NCBI RefSeq assembly: GCF_004217145.1 | Contig: NZ_SHKR01000018.1 | Coordinates: 1 to 64,000 of the forward strand | Length of the DNA stretch: 64,000 nucleotides | Direction: 5' to 3' | From: Kribbella rubisoli | GTDB lineage: Bacteria > Actinomycetota > Actinomycetes > Propionibacteriales > Kribbellaceae | In this document: positions 25,615 through 33,899 of the stretch, piece after piece | How the letters are laid out: each line of letters starts with the position of its first letter | Position numbering within the stretch: the first letter of the stretch is position 1 | Translations under genes and position numbers: made by a program | The notes under the pieces: model-generated | The model's database searches: none | The model's input: the letters and a program-made list of their open reading frames with translations, nothing else | What the model was told of the DNA's origin: nothing

Positions 25615-26808
25615 CTACTTGTTGACCGCGGCCTTCAGGGCCTCGACGCGGTCGGTGTGCTCCCAGGTGAAGTCCTCGCCGGTCCGGCCGAAGTGGCCGT
25701 TGCGGGCGGTCTGGGCGTAGATCGGGCGGAGCAGGTCCAGGTCGCGGATGATCGCGGCCGGCCGCAGGTCGAAGACCTCACGGACCGCGTCGGCGATCTT
25801 GGCCACCGGCACCTTCTCGGTCCCGAACGTGTCGACGTAGAAGCCGACCGGCGCGGCCTTGCCGATCGCGTACGCGACCTGGCACTCGACCCGGTCCGCG
25901 AGGCCCGCGGCGACGATGTTCTTCGCCACCCAGCGCATCGCGTACGCCGCCGACCGGTCCACCTTGGACGGGTCCTTGCCGGAGAACGCGCCACCACCGT
26001 GCCGCGCCATCCCGCCGTACGTGTCGATGATGATCTTCCGCCCGGTCAGCCCGGCGTCGCCCATCGGGCCGCCGATCTCGAACCGGCCGGTCGGGTTCAC
26101 CAGCAGCTTGTAGTCGGTCGAGTCGATGTCGAACTGCTCGAGCACCGGGTCGACGACGTGCTTCTTGATGTCCGGGGTCAGCATCGACTCCAGGTTGATG
26201 TCCGCCGCGTGCTGGCTGGACACCACCACGGTGTCGATCCGGACTGCCTTGTCACCGTCGTACTCGACCGTGACCTGGGTCTTGCCGTCGGGCCGCAGGT
26301 ACGCCAGCGTGCCGTTCTTGCGGACCTCGGACAGCCGCTCGGACAGCCGGTGCGCGATCGTGATCGGCAGCGGCATGAGCTCCGGCGTCTCGTTGGACGC
26401 GTAGCCGAACATCAGTCCCTGGTCGCCTGCCCCCTGCAGGTCCAGTGCGTCCACGGACGCGTCCGACCGCGTCTCGTACGCCGTGTCGACACCCTGGGCG
26501 ATGTCCGGCGACTGGCTGCCGATAGCGACCTGCACCCCACAGGACGCGCCGTCGAAACCCTTCAAGGACGAGTCGTAGCCGATCTCCAGGATGCGCGCTC
26601 GCACGATCCCCGGGATATCGACGTACGCCGTCGTGGTGACCTCGCCCGCGACGACGACCAGACCCGTGGTGATCAGGGTCTCGACCGCCACGCGGCTCTT
26701 CGGGTCCTCGGCCAGCAACGCGTCGAGGATGGAGTCGCTGATCTGGTCAGCGATCTTGTCCGGGTGACCTTCGGTCACGGACTCGGACGTGAAAAGGCGC
26801 CTCGCCAC
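25615..26808 (-). CDS. metK: S-adenosylmethionine synthetase
   Basis: 397-aa enzyme making SAM from methionine and ATP. Motifs: GHPDKIADQISDSILDA (ATP/Mg site), GAGDQGLMFGYA and HGGGAFSGKDPSKVDRSA (phosphate-binding loop). The length is standard when GTG 26808 is used. GGGAG lies about 6 nt upstream. The frame runs on to 26955, but the family N-terminus begins ARRLFTSESVTEGHPDK. A 150-nt structured leader precedes it and a 17-bp hairpin follows it, so it is probably transcribed alone. Confidence 0.96.
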   Translation of the reverse strand: MARRLFTSESVTEGHPDKIADQISDSILDALLAEDPKSRVAVETLITTGLVVVAGEVTTTAYVDIPGIVRARILEIGYDSSLKGFDGASCGVQVAIGSQSPDIAQGVDTAYETRSDASVDALDLQGAGDQGLMFGYASNETPELMPLPITIAHRLSERLSEVRKNGTLAYLRPDGKTQVTVEYDGDKAVRIDTVVVSSQHAADINLESMLTPDIKKHVVDPVLEQFDIDSTDYKLLVNPTGRFEIGGPMGDAGLTGRKIIIDTYGGMARHGGGAFSGKDPSKVDRSAAYAMRWVAKNIVAAGLADRVECQVAYAIGKAAPVGFYVDTFGTEKVPVAKIADAVREVFDLRPAAIIRDLDLLRPIYAQTARNGHFGRTGEDFTWEHTDRVEALKAAVNK

Positions 26809-26973
26809 AGTTCTCCCTCGGATTCCTCTCGTGCCGCACGACCGTTCCCCACAGTCGCACGGTCCCCCCATGCACCGACGGTTGGCGATGCATCTTGGGC
26901 AGTATGCCAGCAGTTTCCACCGGAGTCCCGGTAACGCTTCGAATTCATCCAGCATACGGGATTACTGATCATA
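26809..26973 (-). promoter_or_regulatory. metK promoter and structured 5' leader
   Basis: TATGAT on the minus strand (26968-26973) is a near-consensus -10 box, predicting a leader of about 150 nt before the metK start. Within the leader, 26870-26893 forms an 8-bp stem (one G-U) with an 8-nt loop, and 26840-26864 forms a 6-bp stem with a 13-nt loop just before the ribosome site. The order does not match SAM-I or SAM-IV riboswitch cores as I know them. Control of metK by this leader is inference. Confidence 0.45.
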
Positions 26974-26994
26974 TTCTGGACTTCGACCCTGGTT

Positions 26995-28107
26995 TCAGGC
27001 GTGAGCGCCGACCGTCACGTCGCCGAGTGTGAGCGACGGCGCACCACCGAGGATCTCCCCCAGCCGCTCCACCTCGGCGTCCAGCAGTTTGCGGCGGCGA
27101 CGGTTCAGCGGGGTCAGTGCCTCGACGGTGACGTGCAGTGTCCGGCCCGACTTCTTCTGGTGCCAGACGCCCGCCACGATGCCGTCGACGAGCAGCAGCG
27201 GGTAGTTGCCGGCCTGCCCGCGGGCGGTCGCCCGATCGAAGGCCTTGCCGGGGAAGAGCAGTTCCCTCGGGTAGCTGCCGACGCCGTACGCATCGAAGTA
27301 CGGCAGGAGCCGCACACCCTCGGCCCGCTCGTCCGTGAAGTCACCGTCACCCGGGGCATACCATACGGTATGGTCTGCCAGCGTCGCGTGCGGCAGACCG
27401 TCGAAGTACGGCTTGATCTTGGTCGGCGTGGTGCTCAGCCAGCGGGCGAACTGCTGCGGGGTCGCCGGCCCGTAGGAGTACAGGTATCGGTGCAGCAGCT
27501 CGGTCAGAGCCTTCTCGGCCGGGAGCGGCTCGAACGGGCGGAGGCGATGCGGGTTCGCGTACGTCATCAGCCGGCCGCGCATCGGGCCGTGGCACAGTAC
27601 GCCGGCATTCGCCGCGACCGAGGTCGCCTGCCGCCACCGCGCCCACGCACCCTGGAAGGCGGGGATCGTCGGCTCCCGGGCCCACTCGCCCGTCCGCCGT
27701 ACGACTTCCTCGGTCAGCTCGTCGACAGTCAGATCGTCCTGCGCGAGCGCTTCCCCGATGGCGACAATCACCTGGTCGACCTCATCCGGCGACATCCGGA
27801 TCGGCGCGGGCTGACTACCAGCCCCCGGTAGAGCCGACAACGCCCCGGTCCACATCGGCAGATCCTCGAGCGGCAACAGATGCACAGTCCCCCGCGGCCC
27901 GAACGTCTTCACCAGCCCCTCGTCGCCCTGCACCGTCGCGCGATCAGCCCCAGCCACTCGGATCGCCACGGACATCTCTCCCGCTGTCGCGATCTGCGCG
28001 TGCGCTCCACACATCGCCCGCACAGCATCAACCGGCGACTCGGCCTCCTCGGTCAGGAAGTGCCGCCGCATCCGCCGCGCAACCACGGCCTCCCACCCAA
28101 TCTCCAT
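26995..28107 (-). CDS. Winged-helix DNA-binding protein (AlkZ/DUF1006-like)
   Basis: 370-aa protein of the winged-helix family typified by AlkZ, a DNA glycosylase for interstrand crosslinks. Visible family segments are RRHFLTEEAESPVDAVRAMCGAHAQ (as RRHFLTEE and VRAMCGAHAQIATA), LVKTFGPRGTVHLL and PGNY-like GQAGNYPLLLVDGIVAGVW. The conserved QxQ-type catalytic motif of AlkZ is represented by AHAQ only, so glycosylase activity is uncertain. The ATG at 28107 fits the family N-terminus. It is divergent from a GNAT gene and forms an islet between metK and coaBC. Confidence 0.7.
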   Translation of the reverse strand: MEIGWEAVVARRMRRHFLTEEAESPVDAVRAMCGAHAQIATAGEMSVAIRVAGADRATVQGDEGLVKTFGPRGTVHLLPLEDLPMWTGALSALPGAGSQPAPIRMSPDEVDQVIVAIGEALAQDDLTVDELTEEVVRRTGEWAREPTIPAFQGAWARWRQATSVAANAGVLCHGPMRGRLMTYANPHRLRPFEPLPAEKALTELLHRYLYSYGPATPQQFARWLSTTPTKIKPYFDGLPHATLADHTVWYAPGDGDFTDERAEGVRLLPYFDAYGVGSYPRELLFPGKAFDRATARGQAGNYPLLLVDGIVAGVWHQKKSGRTLHVTVEALTPLNRRRRKLLDAEVERLGEILGGAPSLTLGDVTVGAHA

Positions 28108-28219
28108 ACCCAGGACCCTAAACACCAAAGAGGACAACTCCTGACCTCTGCCGACCGCCCGCCTCGTGGACGAGGGAAAAGGGCGGGCGGTTCGGGGCGG
28201 GTTGCGGCAGGGTGAGGGT

Positions 28220-29131
28220 ATGACGACGACTGTCCGGACGGCGATCACCGACGCCGACTACGAAGCCTGGCGTGCGGTGCGGATCGCGGTGATGCCGTAC
28301 GAGCGCTGCCCGACGGTCGCTGAGATGCGCGACCTCGATCGGCCCGGCCGGCTGCTGGTGCTGGCGGAGGTCGACGGCGAGGTGGTCGGCAGCGGACTGG
28401 CGGATCGTTCGCGCGACGGCCAGAAGGCGTCGCTGACGCCGCGCGTCCGCCCAGAGTTCCGCCGCCGCGGCGTGGGAACCGAGCTGCTCCGCGTGCTCGC
28501 CGACCATGCCGTTGCCCAGGGCTACGAGTTTGCGGGTGCCAGTGTCGACGACGAGGAGTCCCGGCTCTTCGCCGAGCGGTTCGGCTTCGTGGAAACGAAT
28601 CGGGAAGTCGAACAGGTGCGGCAGCTCGGCGACGAGCCGTGGCCGGCCCCGCCGACGGAGTACCAGATCGTCTCGGTCGCCGAACGCCCGGAGCTGTGGA
28701 CGGCGGCCTACCACCAGGTCGCGGTACCGACCCTGCCCGACATGGACCACCCGGTCGCACTGAAGGTTTCGGAAGCCGACTGGGAGAAGGAGTGGATCAA
28801 CGACCCGGCCGCGATGTTCGTGGCCGTCGCCGGTGACCAGGCGATCGGGGTGGCAGGGCTGATGCTCGATTCCGATCGACCGGAGCGGGCCGAGGTCGCT
28901 TACACCGCCGTACGCCGGGAGTGGCGCGGCAAGTCGGTCGCCGCGACGCTCAAACGCACCAGCATGGCGTGGGCCGCCGACCACGGAATCACCGAGATCT
29001 ACACCTGGACGCAACGCGGCAACGACGCGATGCGCCGCCTCAACGAACACCTCGGCTTCACCTACGGCATCGTCAGCAGCACTCTGCGGGCGCCGCTGCC
29101 TCTGCCCGGAGGTTCTTCACAGGCTCGCTGA
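28220..29131 (+). CDS. Double-domain GNAT acetyltransferase
   Basis: 303-aa protein with two GNAT folds. The first has the acetyl-CoA loop RPEFRRRGVGTELL (about residues 75-88). The second has VRREWRGKSVAATLKR (about 228-243) and ends with RGNDAMRRLNEHLGFTYG, a common GNAT C-terminal signature. The GGTGAGGG ribosome site 2-9 nt before ATG 28220 decides the start against a longer frame. Two-domain GNATs include mycothiol synthase, but the surrounding genes give no hint of substrate. Confidence 0.85.
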   Translation: MTTTVRTAITDADYEAWRAVRIAVMPYERCPTVAEMRDLDRPGRLLVLAEVDGEVVGSGLADRSRDGQKASLTPRVRPEFRRRGVGTELLRVLADHAVAQGYEFAGASVDDEESRLFAERFGFVETNREVEQVRQLGDEPWPAPPTEYQIVSVAERPELWTAAYHQVAVPTLPDMDHPVALKVSEADWEKEWINDPAAMFVAVAGDQAIGVAGLMLDSDRPERAEVAYTAVRREWRGKSVAATLKRTSMAWAADHGITEIYTWTQRGNDAMRRLNEHLGFTYGIVSSTLRAPLPLPGGSSQAR

Positions 29132-29150
29132 GCCCGCGGGCCCCGGCGGG

Positions 29151-30461
29151 TCAGTGCCAGTGGGTTGCGACCAGGTTCCAGATGACGCCGGCCAGGGCGT
29201 CCTTGCTGCCGGAGGGGAACGGCAGGGCGGTGCCGTTGCGGTCGATGATCACTGCTTCGTTGACGTCGCTGCCGAAGACCTTGCCGCCGGAGACGTCGTT
29301 GATGACCAGGAGGTCGCAGCCCTTGCGCTCGAGTTTGGCTCGGCCGAGCTCGAGGACCGTGTGCTCGGCGTCTCCGGTCTCTGCGGCGAAGCCGACGATG
29401 ACCTGGCCGGGGCGGGCGCGGTCGTGCGAGACGGTCTTCAGGATGTCCGGGGTCTGGATCAGGTTGACCGCGGGGACGGCGCCGTCGGCGGTCTTCTTGA
29501 TCTTGTGCTCGGCGAAGTCGGCGGGGCGGAAATCCGCGGGCGCGGCCGCCATCACGATCGCGTCGGCGTCGGCGGCCCGCCCCGTGATCTCGTCGTACAG
29601 GTCGCGGGTGGACACGACCGGGACCACCTGCACCCCGGCCGGGTCGGGTAGCTCGGAGTTCGCCGCGACGAGCGTGACCTTGGCGCCGCGGGCGGCGGCG
29701 ATCCGGGCAAGCGCGTAGCCCTGCTTGCCGGACGACGAGTTGCCGAGGTACCGGACCGGGTCGAGGTGTTCGCGCGTGCCGCCCGCGCTGACCAGAACAT
29801 GCTTGCCGGTCAGGTCCGCGACAGACTGCCCGGCGGCGCGGGCCGCCTCATCGGCGAGCATCAGCTGGGTGATCGCGAAGATCTCCGACGGCTCGGGCAG
29901 CCTTCCGCGTCCGGTGTCGGCGCCGGTCAGCCGGCCGACCGCCGGGTCCAGAACGGTGATCCCGCGGGAACGCAACACAGCGACGTTCGCCTGGGTTGCC
30001 GGGTGTTCCCACATCTCGGTGTGCATCGCGGCCGCGAACAGGATCGGGCAGCGTGCGGTGAGCAGGGTGTTCGTCAGCAGGTCGTCGGCCAGCCCGTGGG
30101 CGGCCTTGGCGATCAGGTTCGCGGTCGCGGGCGCGACGACGACCAGCTCAGCGGCCTTCCCGATCCGGACGTGCGGCACTTCCTCGACGTGGTCGAACGG
30201 GTCAGCCGTCACGGGCTGCCCGGATAGCGCCGCCCAGGTCGCCGCGCCGACGAACTCCAGCGCGGCCGCCGTCGGCACCACCCGCACGCTGTGCCCGGAC
30301 TCGGTCAGCCGCCGGAGCAGATCACAGACCTTGTACGCCGCGATGCCGCCGCCGACGCCCAGCACCACGTTGGGCTTGTGCTTGGCGGACGCAGCGGGAA
30401 CGACAGAGTCCCCCGGGACAGCTGTGGTCCCAGGGGGTTGCACTTCACCGGATCCGGACAT
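29151..30461 (-). CDS. coaBC: Bifunctional phosphopantothenoylcysteine decarboxylase/phosphopantothenate-cysteine ligase
   Basis: 436-aa fused CoA-biosynthesis enzyme (Dfp). The CoaC half has the FMN-binding start VVLGVGGGIAAYKVCDLLR, the catalytic His in VPHVRIGKAAE and the PATANLIAK motif. The CoaB half begins near residue 215 (GKHVLVSAGGTREHLDPVR) and contains YGLG-like SGKQGYALA and the dimer/CTP-binding VGFAAET and KGCDLLVINDV. An N-terminal extension of about 30 residues is disordered. It follows rpoZ in the conserved mihF-gmk-rpoZ-coaBC order, about 36 nt downstream. Confidence 0.95.
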   Translation of the reverse strand: MSGSGEVQPPGTTAVPGDSVVPAASAKHKPNVVLGVGGGIAAYKVCDLLRRLTESGHSVRVVPTAAALEFVGAATWAALSGQPVTADPFDHVEEVPHVRIGKAAELVVVAPATANLIAKAAHGLADDLLTNTLLTARCPILFAAAMHTEMWEHPATQANVAVLRSRGITVLDPAVGRLTGADTGRGRLPEPSEIFAITQLMLADEAARAAGQSVADLTGKHVLVSAGGTREHLDPVRYLGNSSSGKQGYALARIAAARGAKVTLVAANSELPDPAGVQVVPVVSTRDLYDEITGRAADADAIVMAAAPADFRPADFAEHKIKKTADGAVPAVNLIQTPDILKTVSHDRARPGQVIVGFAAETGDAEHTVLELGRAKLERKGCDLLVINDVSGGKVFGSDVNEAVIIDRNGTALPFPSGSKDALAGVIWNLVATHWH

Positions 30462-30497
30462 CAGCTGACCCCGTTCCCGGTCGTCATTGCGAGTGGG

Positions 30498-30800
30498 TTA
30501 CTCGGACTTCTCCGCGGCAGCGGCTTCCGCCTCGGCCTCGGGGTCGATGTCGGTGCAGGTCAGCACGCCCTCGTTGATCTCGCGCATCGCGATCGACAGC
30601 GGCTTCTCCTGGACGTGCGTCTCGACCAGCGGTCCGACGTACTCCAGCAGGCCCTCGCCGAGCTGCGAGTAGTAGGCGTTGATCTGCCGCGCGCGCTTGG
30701 CCGAGTACAGCACCAGCTTGTACTTCGAGTCGGTGCGGGTGAGCAGGTCGTCGATCGGCGGCGAGGTGATGCCGATGGCGACGGGCTGGTTGCCAGACAA
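30498..30800 (-). CDS. rpoZ: RNA polymerase omega subunit
   Basis: 100-aa omega subunit aiding RNA polymerase assembly. ITSPPIDDLLTRTDSKYKLV and AKRARQINAYYSQLGEG are diagnostic of actinobacterial RpoZ, and the C-terminus is a short acidic/Ala tail. The start is taken as TTG 30800 because AAAGAG lies 6 nt upstream and it gives the usual N-terminus (SGNQPVAIGITSPP). No ATG or GTG fits. The TTG begins 2 nt after the gmk stop, so reinitiation from gmk is likely. Confidence 0.92.
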   Translation of the reverse strand: MSGNQPVAIGITSPPIDDLLTRTDSKYKLVLYSAKRARQINAYYSQLGEGLLEYVGPLVETHVQEKPLSIAMREINEGVLTCTDIDPEAEAEAAAAEKSE

Positions 30801-30802
30801 AG

Positions 30803-31474
30803 TCAGCTCTTTCCAGAGATGGAGGGTGATCGAATCAACTTTACCAACTGATCGGCAGCCTCCCGAACCGAGGCGTTCACGATCGTCACGTCGAACTCCT
30901 TCTCGGCCGCCAGTTCCAGTACGGCGGTCTCGAGCCGGCGCTCGCGCTCTTCCTGCGTCTCGGTGCCCCGGCCGACCAGGCGGCGCACCAGCTCGTCCCA
31001 GGTCGGCGGCGCCAGGAACACGAACTGTGCCTCCGGCATCGTCTCGCGGACCTGACGGGCGCCCTGCAGGTCGATCTCCAGCAGGGCCGGCCGGCCCGCG
31101 GCGAGCTTGTCGAGAACCGGCTGCTTCGGGGTCCCGTAGCGGGCCGCCTTGTGCACGACCGCCCACTCGAGCAGCTCACCGTCCGCGACCATCCGGTCGA
31201 ACTCCGCGTCGGAGACGAACAGGTAGTGCACGCCGTGCGCCTCGTTCGGCCGCGGCTTGCGGGTGGTCGCCGAGACCGAGATCCAGATGTCGGGGTACCG
31301 CTCGCGGATCTCCGCCGCGACCGTCCCCTTCCCCACCGCGGTGGGCCCGGCCAGCACGGTCAACCGCGCCGGGCCGGGATCGGCGGCCATCGGCTCGTTC
31401 GCAACATTGTCAGGGTGCGTGGTCATCGTCACACCAGTGTCCAACGAGCCGGGATGGATTTCGGTCTGGCTCAC
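30803..31474 (-). CDS. gmk: Guanylate kinase
   Basis: 223-aa kinase converting GMP to GDP. The P-loop is LAGPTAVGKGT (about residues 40-50). The GMP-binding elements are SVSATTRKPRPNE and GVHYLFVSDAEFDRM, and LLEIDLQGARQV is conserved. GTG 31474 gives a slightly long N-terminus. ATG 31426 is an alternative. It lies 16 nt after mihF and 2 nt before rpoZ, the standard actinobacterial operon that links nucleotide supply with nucleoid and polymerase components. Confidence 0.94.
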   Translation of the reverse strand: MSQTEIHPGSLDTGVTMTTHPDNVANEPMAADPGPARLTVLAGPTAVGKGTVAAEIRERYPDIWISVSATTRKPRPNEAHGVHYLFVSDAEFDRMVADGELLEWAVVHKAARYGTPKQPVLDKLAAGRPALLEIDLQGARQVRETMPEAQFVFLAPPTWDELVRRLVGRGTETQEERERRLETAVLELAAEKEFDVTIVNASVREAADQLVKLIRSPSISGKS

Positions 31475-31490
31475 ACTGAATCACCCAGCG

Positions 31491-31805
31491 TCACTCAGCG
31501 AATTCGCGCTCGAGCGCGGCGATCTGGTTGGAGCCGAGGCCGCGCACCCGCCGCGTCTCCGAGATGCCCGCCCGCTCCATGATCTGCTGGGCCCGGACCT
31601 TGCCGACGCCGGGGATGCACTGCAGCAGCTGGCTCACCCGCATCTTGCCGATGACCTCGTTGGTCTGGCCCTCGTGGAGCACCTCCGTCGGAGACGCTCC
31701 CGAGTGCCGGATCCGGTTCTTGATCTCGGCTCGTTCACGCCGCGCGGCCGCGGCCTTGTCCAGAGCCGCCGCACGCTGCTCCGGGGTCAAAGAAGGAAGT
31801 GGCAC
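31491..31805 (-). CDS. mihF: Mycobacterial-type integration host factor (mIHF)
   Basis: 104-aa nucleoid-associated protein. SLTPEQRAAALDKAAAARRERAEIK forms the N-terminal helix (SLTPEQRAAALDKAAAARR and onward). A helix-two-turn-helix DNA-binding core (VSQLLQCIPGVGKVRAQQIM and RVRGLGSNQ) follows, as in mycobacterial and Streptomyces sIHF. GTG 31805 with AGGTG 5 nt upstream gives the expected N-terminus PLPSLT. It is first in the mihF-gmk-rpoZ-coaBC cluster. In relatives it follows pyrF directly. Here an islet of six genes intervenes. Confidence 0.93.
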   Translation of the reverse strand: MPLPSLTPEQRAAALDKAAAARRERAEIKNRIRHSGASPTEVLHEGQTNEVIGKMRVSQLLQCIPGVGKVRAQQIMERAGISETRRVRGLGSNQIAALEREFAE

Positions 31806-31858
31806 CGTTTCACCTGTCCCGTTGTATGGCTTCGCAAGGGAACCTAACACGGCTCCAG

Positions 31859-31892
31859 CCCGCGATCAGGACGCGGTGAGCAGAGTCGCGGG
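31859..31892 (-). terminator. Candidate terminator after the first lipoprotein gene
   Basis: CCCGCGA (31859-31865) pairs with TCGCGGG (31886-31892) around a 20-nt loop, about 30 nt past the stop of the lipoprotein gene at 31922-32305. The position suits a terminator protecting mihF from read-through. The long loop makes it weaker than the other hairpins listed. Confidence 0.4.
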
Positions 31893-31921
31893 ACAGGCGG
31901 CGGATTGGAACGATCAGTTGA

Positions 31922-32305
31922 TCAATTCAGCGCCGGGAGGTCGACCTTGCAGCTGTCCTTGGCCTGGCTGCTGATGTTCTTGTACGCCGTCATCACGGCG
32001 CCGGTCTGCTTGCTGAGCTTCGCGAGCTCGACCCGGTCCGAAGCGGCCGCCTTGGCCTTCTCCGCGAACGTCACGACGACACCCCAGTCGTCCTTCACGT
32101 CCTTCGGCGCGGACTCCTGCAGCTTCTTCGCCTCGTCCAGGATCTTCACGTAGTCGACCGGCTTCTGCGGGTCGACGTCGACAGCCTTCGCGGCGTACTT
32201 GGCGAGGTCGACGCAGTACGCCTGCTCGTCGGTGCAGGCAGTCAGCACACCGCCTGCCGTCACAGTGGCGGTCACGGTCGCAACAATGGCGAGAACACGT
32301 TTCAC
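31922..32305 (-). CDS. Small lipoprotein, paralogue of the neighbouring gene
   Basis: 127-aa predicted lipoprotein. A signal peptide with lipobox GVLTAC (Cys at about residue 24) is followed by an all-helical mature domain with cysteines in QAYCVDL and DSCKVDLP, probably one disulfide, and the conserved SAPKDVKDDW. It starts at GTG 32305 with GAGG about 9 nt upstream. It is clearly homologous over its length to the 127-aa protein encoded just upstream (32467-32850), with roughly one third of positions identical by eye. Function unknown. Surface or envelope binding is a guess. Confidence 0.8.
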   Translation of the reverse strand: MKRVLAIVATVTATVTAGGVLTACTDEQAYCVDLAKYAAKAVDVDPQKPVDYVKILDEAKKLQESAPKDVKDDWGVVVTFAEKAKAAASDRVELAKLSKQTGAVMTAYKNISSQAKDSCKVDLPALN

Positions 32306-32420
32306 GGCTTCATCCTCGGGGGTCGGGAGGTCGTGTGCGAACGACGCTACCGGGAGTCACCAAACCATCCGAAACGAATACGTTCCGCTGTCAGCTGGTG
32401 TCGGGTGATGCCGCCGTGGC

Positions 32421-32456
32421 GCCGGCGGGACGGCGATGCGACGCCGCCCTGCCGGC
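32421..32456 (-). terminator. Terminator hairpin after the second lipoprotein gene
   Basis: GCCGGCGGGACGGCG (32421-32435) and CGCCGCCCTGCCGGC (32442-32456) pair over 15 positions (two non-Watson-Crick) around a 6-nt loop. It begins 10 nt after the stop of the gene at 32467-32850 and separates the two paralogous lipoprotein genes into independent transcripts. Confidence 0.75.
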
Positions 32457-32466
32457 ACCGCGGGCG

Positions 32467-32850
32467 TCAGTTGGTGTTGCCTGCGCCCGGGAGGTCGATC
32501 TTGCAGGTGTCCTTCGCCTGCTTGGTGATCGCCTGCATGGCGGGCGTGATCTTGTCACCGTCGGCCTTGGCGAGCTCCACCAGCTTGTTCGTGTCGCCCT
32601 TGGCGTCCTGCGCCTTCTCGGCGTAGTCGATGACGGTCTTCCAGTCGTCCTTCAGGTCGTCCGGCGCCGACTTCGACACCTTCTTGGCCTGGTCCAGCAT
32701 CTTGCCGACCTGGTCGGCGTTCTTGATGTCGACGTCCTTGGCCGAGTCGACGTAGCCCTTCAGGTCACCGCAGTAGTCGCCGCCGGAGCATGCCGTCAGG
32801 ACACCGGCACTCATCGTCACTACGGCCGCGAGGGCTGCCAGCTTCCGCAT
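32467..32850 (-). CDS. Small lipoprotein, paralogue of the neighbouring gene
   Basis: 127-aa predicted lipoprotein with lipobox GVLTAC (Cys at about residue 21) and a helical mature domain. The second and third cysteines (GDYCGDL and DTCKIDLP) and the SAPDDLKDDW segment align with the protein at 31922-32305, so the pair is a tandem duplication that has diverged. The ATG at 32850 has AAGGAA 5 nt upstream. The open frame continues 5' but without coding character. It lies 8 nt after the EamA gene on the same strand. Confidence 0.8.
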   Translation of the reverse strand: MRKLAALAAVVTMSAGVLTACSGGDYCGDLKGYVDSAKDVDIKNADQVGKMLDQAKKVSKSAPDDLKDDWKTVIDYAEKAQDAKGDTNKLVELAKADGDKITPAMQAITKQAKDTCKIDLPGAGNTN

Positions 32851-32858
32851 TCTGTTCC

Positions 32859-33863
32859 TTAACAAGTCGCGCGGGAAGACTGTGGCTCCCCGTCCGCCGA
32901 CACCTTTCCGAACGCCGGGGTCACCGCGAGCTCCGGCACGCCGTGAACAAGATCGCACGGCTCGACTGGAACCGGGTTGTGATGTGCCGCGTCGTCGCGC
33001 CCGCCGAACGAGATCGCGACCGCGTTCGCCGCGACGATCACCAGGATCGCCGCCCAGTCGACGAGCGCCAGCTGCTGGTGCAGAACCACGAGTCCGACCA
33101 TTGCCGCGAGCACCGGGTTCACGCTCATGAAGACGCCGAAGAACTGCGCCGGCACGCGCCGCAACGTCAACAAATCAACGAGGAACGGCACCGCGGACGA
33201 CAGTACGCCGGCCACCAGCGCGTACGACGCGGCCGCGAGCGTCGCCGGATGGTGCAGCAGGACGACCACGCCGACAGGGATGTAGGCGAGTCCGGACAAC
33301 GCTGCCGCGGCGGCCGAACCGGTTGCACCCGGCAACTCTCGACCGACCTTGCGGTTGAGGAGGATGTAGAACGCCCAGCCCATCGCGGCGAGCAAGCCGA
33401 GGCCGATGCCCAGGTAGTCGGTGGTTGCCTGGGGTCGCGCCAACAGCACCACTGCGGGCGCGGCGACGAGCGCGCACACCAGGTCGAGCACGCGACGTGA
33501 GCCCAGCAGTGCGACAGCGAGTGGGCCCAGGAATTCCAGCGTGACAGCCAGGCCCAGGCCTACTCGGTCGATCGCTGTGTAAAGGGACAGGTTCATGACT
33601 GCGAAGACCATCGCCAGCCCGATCACCGGGCGCCACTGGCGGGCCGTGATGGACCGCAGACGTGGGCGACCGACCGCGAGCAGCACGATCGCGGCGACCC
33701 ACTGACGGATCGCCACCACGCCTGCCGGACCGATCACGGGGAACGCGAGCGCCGCCACCGACGCACCGACCTGCGTCGACAGCCCGCTCCCGAGCATCAT
33801 CGCCACTCCGACCAACCGTTCTCGCCTCACGAACACGAGAGTCCGCCCAGCGGGCGGCATCAC
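32859..33863 (-). CDS. EamA-family transporter (RhtA-like)
   Basis: About 334 residues with ten helices in two EamA repeats: LEFLGPLAVALLGSRRVLDL in the first, GWAFYILLNRKVGRELPG starting the second. This resembles RhtA-type threonine/homoserine or amino-acid exporters. The N-terminus is uncertain. The long form starts at 33863, but a perfect 15-bp palindrome (33843-33857) lies just inside it, and GTG 33830 would leave that palindrome intergenic. It is read away from a LysR regulator that probably controls it. The lipoprotein gene follows 8 nt downstream. Confidence 0.8.
   Translation of the reverse strand: MMPPAGRTLVFVRRERLVGVAMMLGSGLSTQVGASVAALAFPVIGPAGVVAIRQWVAAIVLLAVGRPRLRSITARQWRPVIGLAMVFAVMNLSLYTAIDRVGLGLAVTLEFLGPLAVALLGSRRVLDLVCALVAAPAVVLLARPQATTDYLGIGLGLLAAMGWAFYILLNRKVGRELPGATGSAAAAALSGLAYIPVGVVVLLHHPATLAAASYALVAGVLSSAVPFLVDLLTLRRVPAQFFGVFMSVNPVLAAMVGLVVLHQQLALVDWAAILVIVAANAVAISFGGRDDAAHHNPVPVEPCDLVHGVPELAVTPAFGKVSADGEPQSSRATC
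33843..33857. promoter_or_regulatory. CCGCCC-AGC-GGGCGG palindrome at the EamA/LysR divergon
   Basis: Perfect 6-bp arms with a 3-bp centre, 43 bp before the LysR start and close to the EamA start. It could be the LysR-type operator. It could also be chance in GC-rich coding DNA if the long EamA start is right. TATACG at 33886-33891 may be the LysR -10 box. Confidence 0.4.
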
Positions 33864-33899
33864 AAAATGCAGCCGGCCGTCGATCTATACGCTGGAGTC

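Noticed and set aside
26809..26973. Known SAM riboswitch before metK
   Set aside because: Core sequences of SAM-I and SAM-IV were not found by eye. The region is reported only as a structured leader.
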